Below the pieces are notes generated by a model, which was not told the origin of the DNA, did not search any database, and worked only from the letters and a program-made list of their open reading frames with translations. Source: Streptomyces aurantiacus JA 4570 (GTDB lineage: Bacteria > Actinomycetota > Actinomycetes > Streptomycetales > Streptomycetaceae). From it: a stretch of 37,337 bases of DNA. Location: NCBI RefSeq assembly GCF_000414115.1, contig NZ_AOPZ01000198.1, positions 1-37,337 of the forward strand. Direction: 5' to 3'. Below, one piece after another: positions 1 to 8,343 of the stretch; within the stretch, counting starts at the first letter, position 1, and each line of letters starts with the position of its first letter. The translations under genes were made by a program, and so were the position numbers.

Positions 1-1427
1 CCGACGCCAAGGCCGGCTCCGCCTCCGTACCCGCGCAGACCACCCCCGCACAGGCGCCCCCGCCAGGCCAGGCGCCCCCGCCAGGCCAGGAGCCGCAGCG
101 CGATCAGCACACCCGCCAGCAGCCCCTGCCCCCCAAGCCGCCGATCGACCTGCTCGCCGAGCTGACCAACACGCCGCCGCCTCCGGAGACCCCCGTCCGC
201 ACCGCCGTGCGCCGGGTCAAGATCTGGACGCCCCTCGTGCTGCTGCTCGCCGTAGTGTTCGCAGTCGCACAGGCGGTGCGGCCGCTGCCCGACCCGAAGC
301 TCACGCTGACGAGCGCGTCCTCGTACTCGTTCGAGGGCGGCAAGCCCTCCATCCCGTGGCCGAGCAAGGGCCAGGCGGCCATGGACGTGGACGGCATCGG
401 CACCTTCGGCACCTCCGGCGAGCAGAAGCCCGTACCGATCGCGAGCATCGCCAAGGTGATGACCACGTATCTGATCCTGCGCGACCACCCGATCAAGAAG
501 GGCGGGGACGGCAAGACGCTCACCGTCGACGCCGAGGCGCAGCGGCACTACGAGAAGGGCAAGCCGGAGAACGAGTCGGTCGTGAAGGTGACCGAGGGCC
601 AGAAGATCACCCAGTACGAGGCCCTGCAGGCCGTCATGCTGCCGTCGGCGAACAACGTCGCGCGGATGCTCGCCCGCTGGGACAGCAACGGTGACGAGAA
701 GAAGTTCGTGGCGAAGATGAACAAGACCGCCAAGGAACTCGGCATGAAGAACACCCGCTACACGGACCCGAGCGGCCTCGACAAGACGACCGTCTCGACC
801 GCCGATGACCTGGTGAAGCTCGGCCGCGTGGCGATGGAGAACCCGACCTTCAAGGAGATCGCGGGCCAGGGCGGCTACAAGGACCTCAACAAGGACGAGC
901 AGAAGAACTTCTTCGGCCTCGTCCCGACCGTGGCCGTCGGCATCAAGACCGGCACCACCACGGCCGCCGGCGGCAACATCCTCTTCGCCGCGGAGAAGAA
1001 GGTCGGCGGCAAGACCCACGTGATCATCGGCGCGGCCCTCGCCCAGTTCGGTTCGGGCGGCGTGGCCAACATCGACAAGGTCACCAACGTCACCAAGGAC
1101 CTGATCGCGGCCGGGCAGGACGCCCTCAAGGCCAAGACCGTGGTGAAGAAGGGCCAGGTCGTCGGCGAGGTCGACGACGGCCTCGGCGGCACGACGCCGG
1201 TCGTCGCCACCAAGGACGTCACCGCCGTCGGCTGGTCCGGCCTGACCGCGAAGGTCGAGCTGGACGACGCGGGCAAGACCCCGCCGCACTCGGCGAAGGC
1301 GGGCACGGTCGTCGGCCGCCTCACCGTCGGGGACGGCACCACCGCCGGCGCGATCAAGGTGCCGGTGGCCCTGCAGAAGGACCTCTCCGAGCCGGGCTTC
1401 GGAGCGAAGCTGACGCGCGTCGGCTAG
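1..1427 (+). CDS. D-alanyl-D-alanine carboxypeptidase (PBP5/DacA type), 5' end outside window
   Basis: A penicillin-binding D,D-carboxypeptidase that trims the terminal D-Ala from peptidoglycan stem peptides. The serine-hydrolase motifs are all visible: SIAK (SxxK) at 444-455, SANN (SxN) in the PSANNVARML stretch, and KTG in GIKTGTTTAAGG. The frame is open from base 3, so the gene starts upstream of the window. The visible N-terminal part is a proline/glutamine-rich cytoplasmic segment followed by one membrane helix (WTPLVLLLAVVFAVAQAV), which implies a membrane-anchored enzyme with its catalytic domain outside. A GTG at 207 could open a shorter frame, but it lies just before the helix and has no ribosome site. 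A C-terminal beta domain of about 100 residues follows the catalytic domain, as in the family. The proline-rich region holds an 18-bp tandem duplication. Family assignment is secure; the physiological substrate is inferred. Confidence 0.93.
   Translation, partial: DAKAGSASVPAQTTPAQAPPPGQAPPPGQEPQRDQHTRQQPLPPKPPIDLLAELTNTPPPPETPVRTAVRRVKIWTPLVLLLAVVFAVAQAVRPLPDPKLTLTSASSYSFEGGKPSIPWPSKGQAAMDVDGIGTFGTSGEQKPVPIASIAKVMTTYLILRDHPIKKGGDGKTLTVDAEAQRHYEKGKPENESVVKVTEGQKITQYEALQAVMLPSANNVARMLARWDSNGDEKKFVAKMNKTAKELGMKNTRYTDPSGLDKTTVSTADDLVKLGRVAMENPTFKEIAGQGGYKDLNKDEQKNFFGLVPTVAVGIKTGTTTAAGGNILFAAEKKVGGKTHVIIGAALAQFGSGGVANIDKVTNVTKDLIAAGQDALKAKTVVKKGQVVGEVDDGLGGTTPVVATKDVTAVGWSGLTAKVELDDAGKTPPHSAKAGTVVGRLTVGDGTTAGAIKVPVALQKDLSEPGFGAKLTRVG
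53..88 (+). repeat. 18-bp tandem duplication in the proline-rich region
   Basis: Two identical 18-bp units (53-70 and 71-88) encode two copies of APPPGQ in the cytoplasmic proline-rich part of the carboxypeptidase. They keep the reading frame and probably arose by slippage. Confidence 0.8.
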
Positions 1428-1457
1428 AGGAGCTCGGCTGGAGGAGTGAGAACAGGA

Positions 1458-1499
1458 AGAAGGGGTGGGGCGAGCCGAACGGCTCGCCCCACCCCTTCT
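1458..1499. terminator. Bidirectional terminator between convergent genes
   Basis: A perfect 19-bp inverted repeat (arms 1458-1476 and 1481-1499) with the 4-nt loop GAAC lies between the ends of two convergent genes. There is no long T tract, as is usual for Streptomyces terminators. It can act on transcripts from both sides. Confidence 0.9.
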
Positions 1500-1520
1500 C
1501 CGTAAGAGCCCGGACAGGAC

Positions 1521-3185
1521 CTAGTCCTTGTCGCCGTCCGGTGCGCACTTCGGCTGCGGCCCCGACGGGCCCCCGTAGTTGGACGCGATCCGCACGTCGC
1601 CCGGCTTCGTCACCGTCAGGCGCGTGAAGTCGCCCTCCTTGTACAGGCAGCCGCCCTCCGCCCACAGCCACGGCGAGTAGGCGACGCGCACGGTGACCGA
1701 GCCGGGCTCGGCCATGCGGACGGTGAGGTGGGCGCCGTCGGCGGTCACCACGGAGCCGGGCCGGTCGACCAGCGGGACGGCGTCCTTCACGCGGTAGATG
1801 CGCCAGTTGTCGTCGTGCCAGACCTGGTCCAGATAGCTGGGCTCGCTGGTCACCAGGTCGTGCTCGCGCTCGGCGGCGCCGTCCGGCTTGCCGTCGCCCT
1901 TGTAGAGCACGACGAAGCCGACGGCCCAGTGGTTCAGCCAGGCGCGGTACGAGGACGACGAGAAGGCGCCCTCCTTCACCTCGGAGACCGGGCGGCCCTC
2001 GTAGAACAGCCGGCCGCGCTCCACGTCGGCCTGCCGGTTCCAGCCGCGCGCCATGTTGATGTACGGCGAGAGCACGGCGGCCTCGCGGTGGTCGCGGGCC
2101 GGGACCACCTCGACGCGGGTGCGTTCGGCGCCCAGCCGGTTGAGTTCCTTGACGACGCCGTCGGTCTCGACGGCCCACGTGGGCACCTTGGTGTACGCCA
2201 CTATGTCGGAGGTCGTCTTGATGGACACCCAGACGAGGGAGAGGGCGACGGCGACGATCAGCACCGTCCGGTGCCAGATGTGGCGCGGCCTGCCGCTGGG
2301 CCGCAGCGGCCGCAGGGCGGGCCACTTCCGGTTCAGGACGGCGGCGAGCACTATCGGCGGGGCGGCGATCTCGGCGAAGCGCTCGACGTTGGTGCCGATC
2401 GGCGTGGGGATCAGCCAGGTGAGCACCACGCCCACCGCGTACACCGCGGCGCCCACCTTCAGCATCTTCCAGGAGCGCGGCGCCGCCAGGATGACGACCC
2501 CGCACAGCAGCACCGGCGGGAAGATCCGGACGAACGCCATCGGCTGCTCGCCCTCGAAGGGGAACAGCCACGTCGTCAGGCCGACGACGACGAACGGCGG
2601 CAGGACCAGGGCGAGCCCCTTGCCCCACTCGCGCAGGAGCAGATAGGCGCCGCCCACCACGACGAGGAAGAGACCGGCGACCGGGCTGCCCATGGTCGCG
2701 AGCGCCGCGCAGAGCGTGGCGGCCGCGACCCGGCGGCGGGTGCTGGTCCCCGTGACGGCCAGGACCGCGCCGACGCCGAACGCGACGCCCAGCATGAACG
2801 TCGCCCGGCCGCACACGACCTGGCACCACATCGAGAAGCCGACGGCGATCGAGGGCCACAGCGGTTTGCGGATGCCGCTGCGCATGATGACCGCCACAGC
2901 CATCCAGGTGGCGGCGATGCCGGAGGCCGCCGCCACGGTCCGCACGCCGAACGCGGCCATGAGATACGGGGAGATGACGCTGTAGTTGGCGGTGTGCAGG
3001 CCGCCGTACCAGAACAGGCTGTACGCCGAGCCCGGGTAGCGCCGGGCGAAGCCCGCCCACGCCTCCTGGGCCGCGAGGTCGCCGCCGCCCGTCGCGAACA
3101 CCGTCCACCACAGCAGATACAGCGGCAGCACGCCGGCGGTGATCAGCAGCGGCATGCGGTAACGCCAGTACCAGGGTTCGCGCAT
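1521..3185 (-). CDS. Multi-pass membrane protein, glycosyltransferase-like topology, function unknown
   Basis: An integral membrane protein of about 554 residues from the chosen start. The first helix (MPLLITAGVLPLYLLWW) follows directly after the start. Some ten hydrophobic segments follow up to about residue 330, then a soluble C-terminal domain of about 200 residues containing several Trp and Cys. This layout, with a short loop after helix 1 holding acidic residues (GGGDLAAQEAW), recalls GT-C type membrane glycosyltransferases, but I see no diagnostic motif. The frame continues upstream to a TTG at 3329 with a GTG at 3242. I chose the ATG at 3185 because a GGGG stretch lies 7 nt before it and codon bias weakens further upstream. 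It converges on the carboxypeptidase across a strong terminator. No nearby gene fixes its role. Confidence 0.8.
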   Translation of the reverse strand: MREPWYWRYRMPLLITAGVLPLYLLWWTVFATGGGDLAAQEAWAGFARRYPGSAYSLFWYGGLHTANYSVISPYLMAAFGVRTVAAASGIAATWMAVAVIMRSGIRKPLWPSIAVGFSMWCQVVCGRATFMLGVAFGVGAVLAVTGTSTRRRVAAATLCAALATMGSPVAGLFLVVVGGAYLLLREWGKGLALVLPPFVVVGLTTWLFPFEGEQPMAFVRIFPPVLLCGVVILAAPRSWKMLKVGAAVYAVGVVLTWLIPTPIGTNVERFAEIAAPPIVLAAVLNRKWPALRPLRPSGRPRHIWHRTVLIVAVALSLVWVSIKTTSDIVAYTKVPTWAVETDGVVKELNRLGAERTRVEVVPARDHREAAVLSPYINMARGWNRQADVERGRLFYEGRPVSEVKEGAFSSSSYRAWLNHWAVGFVVLYKGDGKPDGAAEREHDLVTSEPSYLDQVWHDDNWRIYRVKDAVPLVDRPGSVVTADGAHLTVRMAEPGSVTVRVAYSPWLWAEGGCLYKEGDFTRLTVTKPGDVRIASNYGGPSGPQPKCAPDGDKD

Positions 3186-3385
3186 GCCACTGCCCCGGTC
3201 GGCTCGGCTGAGTGACGGGGAGGACAGTTCGGCAGAGGCCACGGTCGGCGGTCCGTTCGGCTGGCTGGGGGCAACTCCTTCGGAGTAGACGCTAACCGCT
3301 GCGGAATGGTTGGCAGACAGCGACCCCAAGGGGCCGACTCTTGATCAGTATGGGGCTGAACGGGGGCATTCGCAGGACGAGCACG

Positions 3386-4768
3386 TCAGCCGTCCGAGGG
3401 GGGTGCGCACACGGCGTCGGGCGGGAGGCCGCCGCCTGAGGCGCCGCCCGGGCTGTCGCCCGTGGTGCCGCCCGTCTCGGCGCGGACGGTGTCGAGCTGG
3501 CCGAGGAGCGTGTCGAGGCGGTCGCCGGAGGGGTCGCGGAAGTAGCGGAGTACCGCGCGGTGGAAGGCGTCGCGCAGCGCGGGCGGCATCGCGTCCGAGG
3601 CGTCGAAGCACAGGGTGTCCGCCTTGCCGGTGAGCAGCGCGGCGGCCTCGCCGCCGCCCGGGTCGGTGGGCTGCGGGTCGCCCGCGCCCGGGAAGAAGGG
3701 CCGCAGCTCGGGCTCCGCCTCCTCGTGCCAGAGCCGCCGCGCCGCGGAGCCGGACAGGCGTTCGACGAGTTCGCGCGCGGCCGGGTTGCCGCTGAAGACG
3801 GCCGCCATGTCGCCCGCGACCTCGTACGCGCCGTCATGGGCGGCGGGCCCGGGCAGGAAGCGCGCGGACGGATCGACCCGCACGCCCCCGTCGGACCCTC
3901 CCTTTGCGCCCCCCGATCCATTCGCATTCGCATACAGATAGCGAATGAAGGCGCTCTGGTGCTCGTGCGTGCAGTCGAGCTCCGGTGAATTGAGCAGCCC
4001 TCGCGGCGCGGGACGGGCCGCCTTCGGGTCGGGGGTGCCTTCGTACGACGTGGTGAGCGAGAGGTCGACCGACTTCTTCGAGCGCTCGCCGAGCAGCTCC
4101 GCCCACGCCGTCCAGGCCCCGCGCACCTCGGGGCTGCGCCAGCTCAGCCGCCCCGTGGCCCACCGGGCGTACGTCCCCGGACCCGACCGGTGCAGCACCA
4201 GGTCCTCGATCCAGTCCGTCCCGGGCCAGCCCGAGGTGGCCTGCGAGGCCATGCCCACGCACCAGCGAGGCCGCGCGCCGCCGCTCCCGCCCGCCTTGCC
4301 CTTGCTCTTGCTCTTGCTCCACACCAGGCTCTTCAAATCGACCTTCAGCGGCACCCAGTACGTGCGGCGGCTGCCGTTCACGTCGACGCGAGGGGCCCAC
4401 GGCGGGTGGCCGGGGGAGTCCAGCGGCTCCAGGCGGTTGCCGCGGGCGTACTCGGTGAGCTCGCCCAGGCTGTTGAGGACGGCGACGTCCGGCGGGTCCC
4501 CGGCTTCGAGCTGCGCCACCAGGGTCTCGCGCAGCGAGCGGGTGCCTTTGTACGTGTACGTCTCGCCGGTGCCGTCGTCGAGCCGCTTCAGCATCGCCTC
4601 GAACGCCACGCCCTCCGCGCCGGTCCACGGGCCGAGGACGACCAGCGTCTCGCGGTCCCGGTCGGCGCAGCCGCCGCTCATGAGGGCGGCCAGGAGCAGC
4701 AGACAGCAGGCGAGGGCGGTCCGCGCGGGCCGCCGCGCGAGCGCAGGGCGCCGGTGCGGCCGGGTCAT
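3386..4768 (-). CDS. Substrate-binding lipoprotein (family 1-like extracellular solute-binding protein)
   Basis: A 460-residue exported lipoprotein: a twin-arginine-rich N-terminus, hydrophobic segment (residues 17-30) and the lipobox-like SGGC with the lipidated Cys at 34. The mature part has features of sugar-type ABC solute-binding proteins: VLGPWTGAEG near its start, the hinge-type GDPPDVAVL and LTEYA segments, and TSGWPGTDWIEDLVL. No ABC permease or ATPase gene is adjacent. Instead it is the last gene of an operon with a PknG-type kinase and a four-helix membrane protein, and its ATG overlaps the upstream stop by 4 bp. This context suggests a sensor subunit rather than a transporter subunit, by analogy with GlnH of the GlnX-GlnH-PknG pathway. 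GlnH itself belongs to a different, amino-acid-binding family. The ligand cannot be read from sequence. A long frame continues upstream in the same phase, but it is antisense-style shadow over the kinase. Confidence 0.82.
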   Translation of the reverse strand: MTRPHRRPALARRPARTALACCLLLLAALMSGGCADRDRETLVVLGPWTGAEGVAFEAMLKRLDDGTGETYTYKGTRSLRETLVAQLEAGDPPDVAVLNSLGELTEYARGNRLEPLDSPGHPPWAPRVDVNGSRRTYWVPLKVDLKSLVWSKSKSKGKAGGSGGARPRWCVGMASQATSGWPGTDWIEDLVLHRSGPGTYARWATGRLSWRSPEVRGAWTAWAELLGERSKKSVDLSLTTSYEGTPDPKAARPAPRGLLNSPELDCTHEHQSAFIRYLYANANGSGGAKGGSDGGVRVDPSARFLPGPAAHDGAYEVAGDMAAVFSGNPAARELVERLSGSAARRLWHEEAEPELRPFFPGAGDPQPTDPGGGEAAALLTGKADTLCFDASDAMPPALRDAFHRAVLRYFRDPSGDRLDTLLGQLDTVRAETGGTTGDSPGGASGGGLPPDAVCAPPSDG

Positions 4769-5898
4769 GGGACGGCTCCCGGGCGGGTGAGGCGGACGTA
4801 CTCGCGCCGGTAGCCGTGCAGCGTGGCGCCGGTGACGGCGGCGCTGACCAGGCCCGCGGGCACCGCCCAGGCGGGGGCGCCGTCGAGGAAGGCGAGGCGG
4901 CCCTCCGCCAGTTCGTGGTCGACGGAGTCCTCCAGGGCGGCGATCACGTACCGGTCCGGCGTGCCGAACGGCTCGGCCGCCGCGTCGCTCTCGATCCGCG
5001 GGGACGTCTCGTCGGACAGCGCCCGGGCCGTCGACCCGGCGGACCGCTGGGCGCTCTGTACGAGCACGGCGTCGGCGGCGAGCAGCGGCAGCGCGAGCAG
5101 CGGCAGGGCGGCGGCGAGCAGCGGCAGGCTGACGTACAGACGGAAACGGTGGTGCAGGAAGACCTGCGTGCGCCAGAACCCGCGCACGAGCAGCAGGAAG
5201 GCGACCCCGGAGACGCCGAACGCCACGAGCACGCCGAAGCCCGGCTCCGCGCGGTCGGACAGCCGCTCCTGGAGGGCGCGTTCGAGGGCGGTGACGCGGT
5301 CGACGACGGCGGTGGCGGTGAAGCCGGTGGCGGGGCGGCAGGCGCGGTGGGCGTCCGGCCGGTCCGCCCGGGCGGGTTCGCGCGCGGAGCACAGGATGCT
5401 GCGGGCGTACGCCAGGGCCGCCTCGCGCAGGGCCCGGTCGGCGGCGTTGGCCTGGGCCCAGGCGGTCCAGGTGCCGTAGTCGGCGACGAGGCCCGCGACG
5501 ACGTCGAGGTCCTGCCGCTCGGAGGCGGACAGGGCGCCGCTGCGGGCCACCTGGTTCAGGCGCTGGGTGGCGCGGCTGGTGCGGGTGCGGTAGCGCTCGC
5601 TGAGGCCGCTGAGTTCGACGGCGCGGCCCGCGCGGAGGCTGTCCGCCGCCTCGCGGTCGGCGATCTGGAGGGACGCCCGCGCGTCGGCGAGGTCCACGAG
5701 GGCGGGGGCCGCCCGGGTGCGGATGTACGCGGCGTCGTCTCTGAGGGTGGTGTGGGCCCAGGCGAAGGGGGTGAAGGTGAGGGCGGTGAGGAGGGGGAGG
5801 GCGAGGAGGCGGTCCCGCAGGTAGGAGTGGTTCCGCGTGCCGCGCGCTTCCGCCGCCCACAGCCACCGCCACGCGCGGCGCAGAGTTGGCCTGCTCAT
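4765..5898 (-). CDS. Four-helix membrane protein, GlnX-like sensor candidate
   Basis: A 377-residue membrane protein. Predicted helices lie at about 30-49, 220-240, 255-278 and 343-360. This leaves a helical extracytoplasmic domain of about 170 residues (50-219, with Cys170 and Cys187 possibly paired), a second outer loop of about 64 residues and a short cytoplasmic tail. Four helices with a large outer domain match the described layout of GlnX, the membrane partner of GlnH and PknG in mycobacteria and corynebacteria. The match here is by topology and gene order; I cannot confirm it by sequence alignment. The ATG at 5898 has AAGGGG 3 nt upstream and lies 11 nt after the kinase stop. The stop overlaps the lipoprotein start, so the three genes are very probably co-transcribed. 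An open frame upstream of the start has no coding character. Confidence 0.78.
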   Translation of the reverse strand: MSRPTLRRAWRWLWAAEARGTRNHSYLRDRLLALPLLTALTFTPFAWAHTTLRDDAAYIRTRAAPALVDLADARASLQIADREAADSLRAGRAVELSGLSERYRTRTSRATQRLNQVARSGALSASERQDLDVVAGLVADYGTWTAWAQANAADRALREAALAYARSILCSAREPARADRPDAHRACRPATGFTATAVVDRVTALERALQERLSDRAEPGFGVLVAFGVSGVAFLLLVRGFWRTQVFLHHRFRLYVSLPLLAAALPLLALPLLAADAVLVQSAQRSAGSTARALSDETSPRIESDAAAEPFGTPDRYVIAALEDSVDHELAEGRLAFLDGAPAWAVPAGLVSAAVTGATLHGYRREYVRLTRPGAVP

Positions 5899-5909
5899 CA
5901 CCCCTTGCC

Positions 5910-8267
5910 TCACCGTTCCCCCCTCTGATGTCTCCAGCCGAACGGGCGGGTCGCGTAGGCGCGGTCCAGGAGGTGTTCGGCCATCTGGCCGCTCGCTTCC
6001 GCGGGGTCGCGGGCCGCCTGTTGGGCCAGGCCCAGGCAGAAGCGGGAGAGGTCGACGCGTAATTGGCGTTCGGTGGCGGGGAGGCGGAGGCGGACGTCCG
6101 CGCCGCGGGCGATCTCGCGGAGGCGGGCGGCGGACACCGCGCCCGCGGTGAGCAGGGCCCGCGCCGCCTCCCACACCGCGGCCCGCATCCGCAGCCGCGC
6201 CTGCTCGTCGGTGAGCCCGTGCGCGTAGAAGAGCCGCCCGAGCCGCCGGACCACCTCCGCGAGGTCGTCCCCGCCCCGCGCGTGGTCCACGCACACCCGC
6301 ACCGCGGCGACCCGCGCCGCCGTGCGGTGCCGGGAGTGCTGGGCCACCGCGTCAAGCGCCTCCACGGCGTGGGCGAGGGCCCGCGGCCCGCCGAGGGTGA
6401 GCCGGGCCCGCGCCGCCCCGAACGCGGCCCCGCCGAGCGAGGGGTTGCGTACCCGCACGGCCTCGTAGAACGTGAGCGCCTCCCGCCACCGCCCGAGCCG
6501 CTCGGCGCAGAGTCCGAGGGCCAGCTTGGGCGCGTACTCGCCGGGGATGGCGGCGTACACCCGGTCGAAGTGGCCGCGGGCGCGCGGCACATCGGCGGCG
6601 GCGAGCGCGAGCAGCCCGCGGTGCCAGGCGAGCCGCCAGTCGTACGGGGCGGCCCCGGGCCCGATCGCCTCCTCGGCGCGGACCAGCGCGGCGGCGGCGT
6701 CGTCGAGGCGCGGCGGCACCTGCGCGCCCGGCCGCAGCGCGGTGCGCATCGTGAGGCGGCAGCGCAGCAGGTGCACCTCGGGCGAGCTGCGCCACTCCGC
6801 GGTGTGCTGGAGCAGCGCGGCCGGGTCGTCGTCGCCGAGCCGGCTCAGCTCGATGTGGTGGGCGTCGTCGGGGTCGGGCCGGGGGACGGGCAACTCCTTG
6901 GCGATGTCGGCGGGTTCGGGGGCGCCGTACGGAACGGCACGGCCCTCGCGCCGCTCGCCGTCCCCGCCCCCCGGCACCCCCGACGCCCACCTTGACAACG
7001 GCGGCGGCACCCCGAGCCCTCCGTCCAGGGCGTGCGCGGACTGCAGGAACAGTGGTGACGGCTCGAACGTCTCCGCGCGAAGGCGCAGCGAGCGCAGCTC
7101 GCGGAAGACGCCGCGCAGTTGCTCGTCCATCTCGCGGGCCGTGGCGAACCGGTCGGCCCGGTCGGGGCGCGTGGCCCGGCGCAGCGCCCGGGCGAGTGAG
7201 AACAGGCCGAGGCCGAGGGCGTCGGGCGGCAGCGGCACGGTCATCCGGCGCGCGGCGCGGGCCAGCGGCGACTCGGCGGCGGGAGCGGGCGCGTCCAGGC
7301 CGGTGAGCAGGGAGAGGTCGGCGAGCTCGTCGAGGTCGCCGAGCCCGCACAGATGGCGCAGCGTCTCGCCGAGGCTGAACAGGTCGTCGGCGCCGGTGGA
7401 CTCGCCGAGCGGGCCGACCGTCGGGGCGCGGTAGTCCGCGGAGGTGAGGCCGGGCGCCCCGGCCCGCCGCACGCTGCCCACGTCGATGAACTTCGTGGTG
7501 GACCCGTCGTGCATGACGTTCGACGGCTTCAGGTCGCCGTACACCTTGCCGCGCTCCGGCGCGTGCAGATAGGCGAGCCCGGCCAGGAACCGCACGCCGT
7601 ACGCGAGCACGAACTCGTAGAACCGGGCGCCGCCGAACTCCTCCGGGCGGAGCCGGGCCCGGGCGCGCACCTCTTCGAGGGTGGGCCCGTCGACGTACTG
7701 CAGGACGAGGAAGTCACCGACGTCCGGATGGTGCCCGTAGTTGAAGACCCGGATGATGTCGTCGTGGTTGAGCTCGACCAGCTCCTGCCGTTCGCGCGCG
7801 AGGGGATGCTCGGGGGAGTCGGGCGCGGGAAGCGGGGCGGCGCCCTCGCGGCCGCCGTTCGCCGCGTTCGCCGCGTTCTCCGGGCGCAGGATCTTGATGG
7901 CGACCTCCCGGCCGCCGACCTTCGTGTCGAGCGCGAGATACACCTCGCCCATGCCGCCGTACCCGAGCGGCCGCACCACCCGGTACTGCCGGGCGAGCAG
8001 CCGGTCCGGCGGCAGCCGCAGGCCGTCGAGCGCGTCCGGGTCGTCGCCGCGCGAGACCGCCCGGTCCAGGAGGGTGATCTCCGGCAGGACGGTCGGGTCG
8101 GGGCTCTCCGGGGGCAGCACGACGCGGGCGGCGCGCTGGGGCGGACCGGCGACGAAGAGCGGCGGCAGGGACGACTCGGATGCGGCGCCCTCCGCGCGCG
8201 GAGGGTCTCCCCAACTCGGTTCCTGCCCGGTCGAGTTGGGGCGCGCCCCGGCCCCGTCCCCCTCCAT
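5910..8267 (-). CDS. PknG-type serine/threonine protein kinase with TPR domain
   Basis: A soluble 785-residue kinase. The N-terminal 90 residues are acidic/proline-rich. The kinase domain spans about 95-390: glycine loop LGYGGMGEVY (101-110), Lys125 in VAIKIL, catalytic loop YGDLKPSN (Asp245, Asn250) and metal-binding DVGS (Asp262). The replacement of HRD by YGD and DFG by DVG is characteristic of the PknG branch, as is the DRFATAREMDEQLRGVFREL segment that closes the domain. The C-terminal half is helical with TPR-like repeats, again as in PknG. It has no transmembrane segment. Unlike mycobacterial PknG it shows no CxxC rubredoxin pair before the kinase domain. In mycobacteria PknG phosphorylates the FHA protein GarA/OdhI, which controls 2-oxoglutarate metabolism; whether that holds here is inference. 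It leads a three-gene operon with the GlnX-like and binding proteins. GAGGAG lies 2 nt before the ATG, an unusually short gap. Confidence 0.9.
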   Translation of the reverse strand: MEGDGAGARPNSTGQEPSWGDPPRAEGAASESSLPPLFVAGPPQRAARVVLPPESPDPTVLPEITLLDRAVSRGDDPDALDGLRLPPDRLLARQYRVVRPLGYGGMGEVYLALDTKVGGREVAIKILRPENAANAANGGREGAAPLPAPDSPEHPLARERQELVELNHDDIIRVFNYGHHPDVGDFLVLQYVDGPTLEEVRARARLRPEEFGGARFYEFVLAYGVRFLAGLAYLHAPERGKVYGDLKPSNVMHDGSTTKFIDVGSVRRAGAPGLTSADYRAPTVGPLGESTGADDLFSLGETLRHLCGLGDLDELADLSLLTGLDAPAPAAESPLARAARRMTVPLPPDALGLGLFSLARALRRATRPDRADRFATAREMDEQLRGVFRELRSLRLRAETFEPSPLFLQSAHALDGGLGVPPPLSRWASGVPGGGDGERREGRAVPYGAPEPADIAKELPVPRPDPDDAHHIELSRLGDDDPAALLQHTAEWRSSPEVHLLRCRLTMRTALRPGAQVPPRLDDAAAALVRAEEAIGPGAAPYDWRLAWHRGLLALAAADVPRARGHFDRVYAAIPGEYAPKLALGLCAERLGRWREALTFYEAVRVRNPSLGGAAFGAARARLTLGGPRALAHAVEALDAVAQHSRHRTAARVAAVRVCVDHARGGDDLAEVVRRLGRLFYAHGLTDEQARLRMRAAVWEAARALLTAGAVSAARLREIARGADVRLRLPATERQLRVDLSRFCLGLAQQAARDPAEASGQMAEHLLDRAYATRPFGWRHQRGER

Positions 8268-8343
8268 GTCTCCTCAGAATAGGCGCGCGAGGGGGCGTTG
8301 GCGCCCGGGCGGCGCGAAGAGAACCCGGAGAGGTGATGACGCG

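Noticed and set aside
4769..6592. A minus-strand frame continuous with the lipoprotein frame, giving a 1068-residue reading
   Set aside because: Upstream of 4768 it is a proline/arginine-rich shadow over the membrane protein and kinase genes. The lipoprotein signal peptide starts at 4768.
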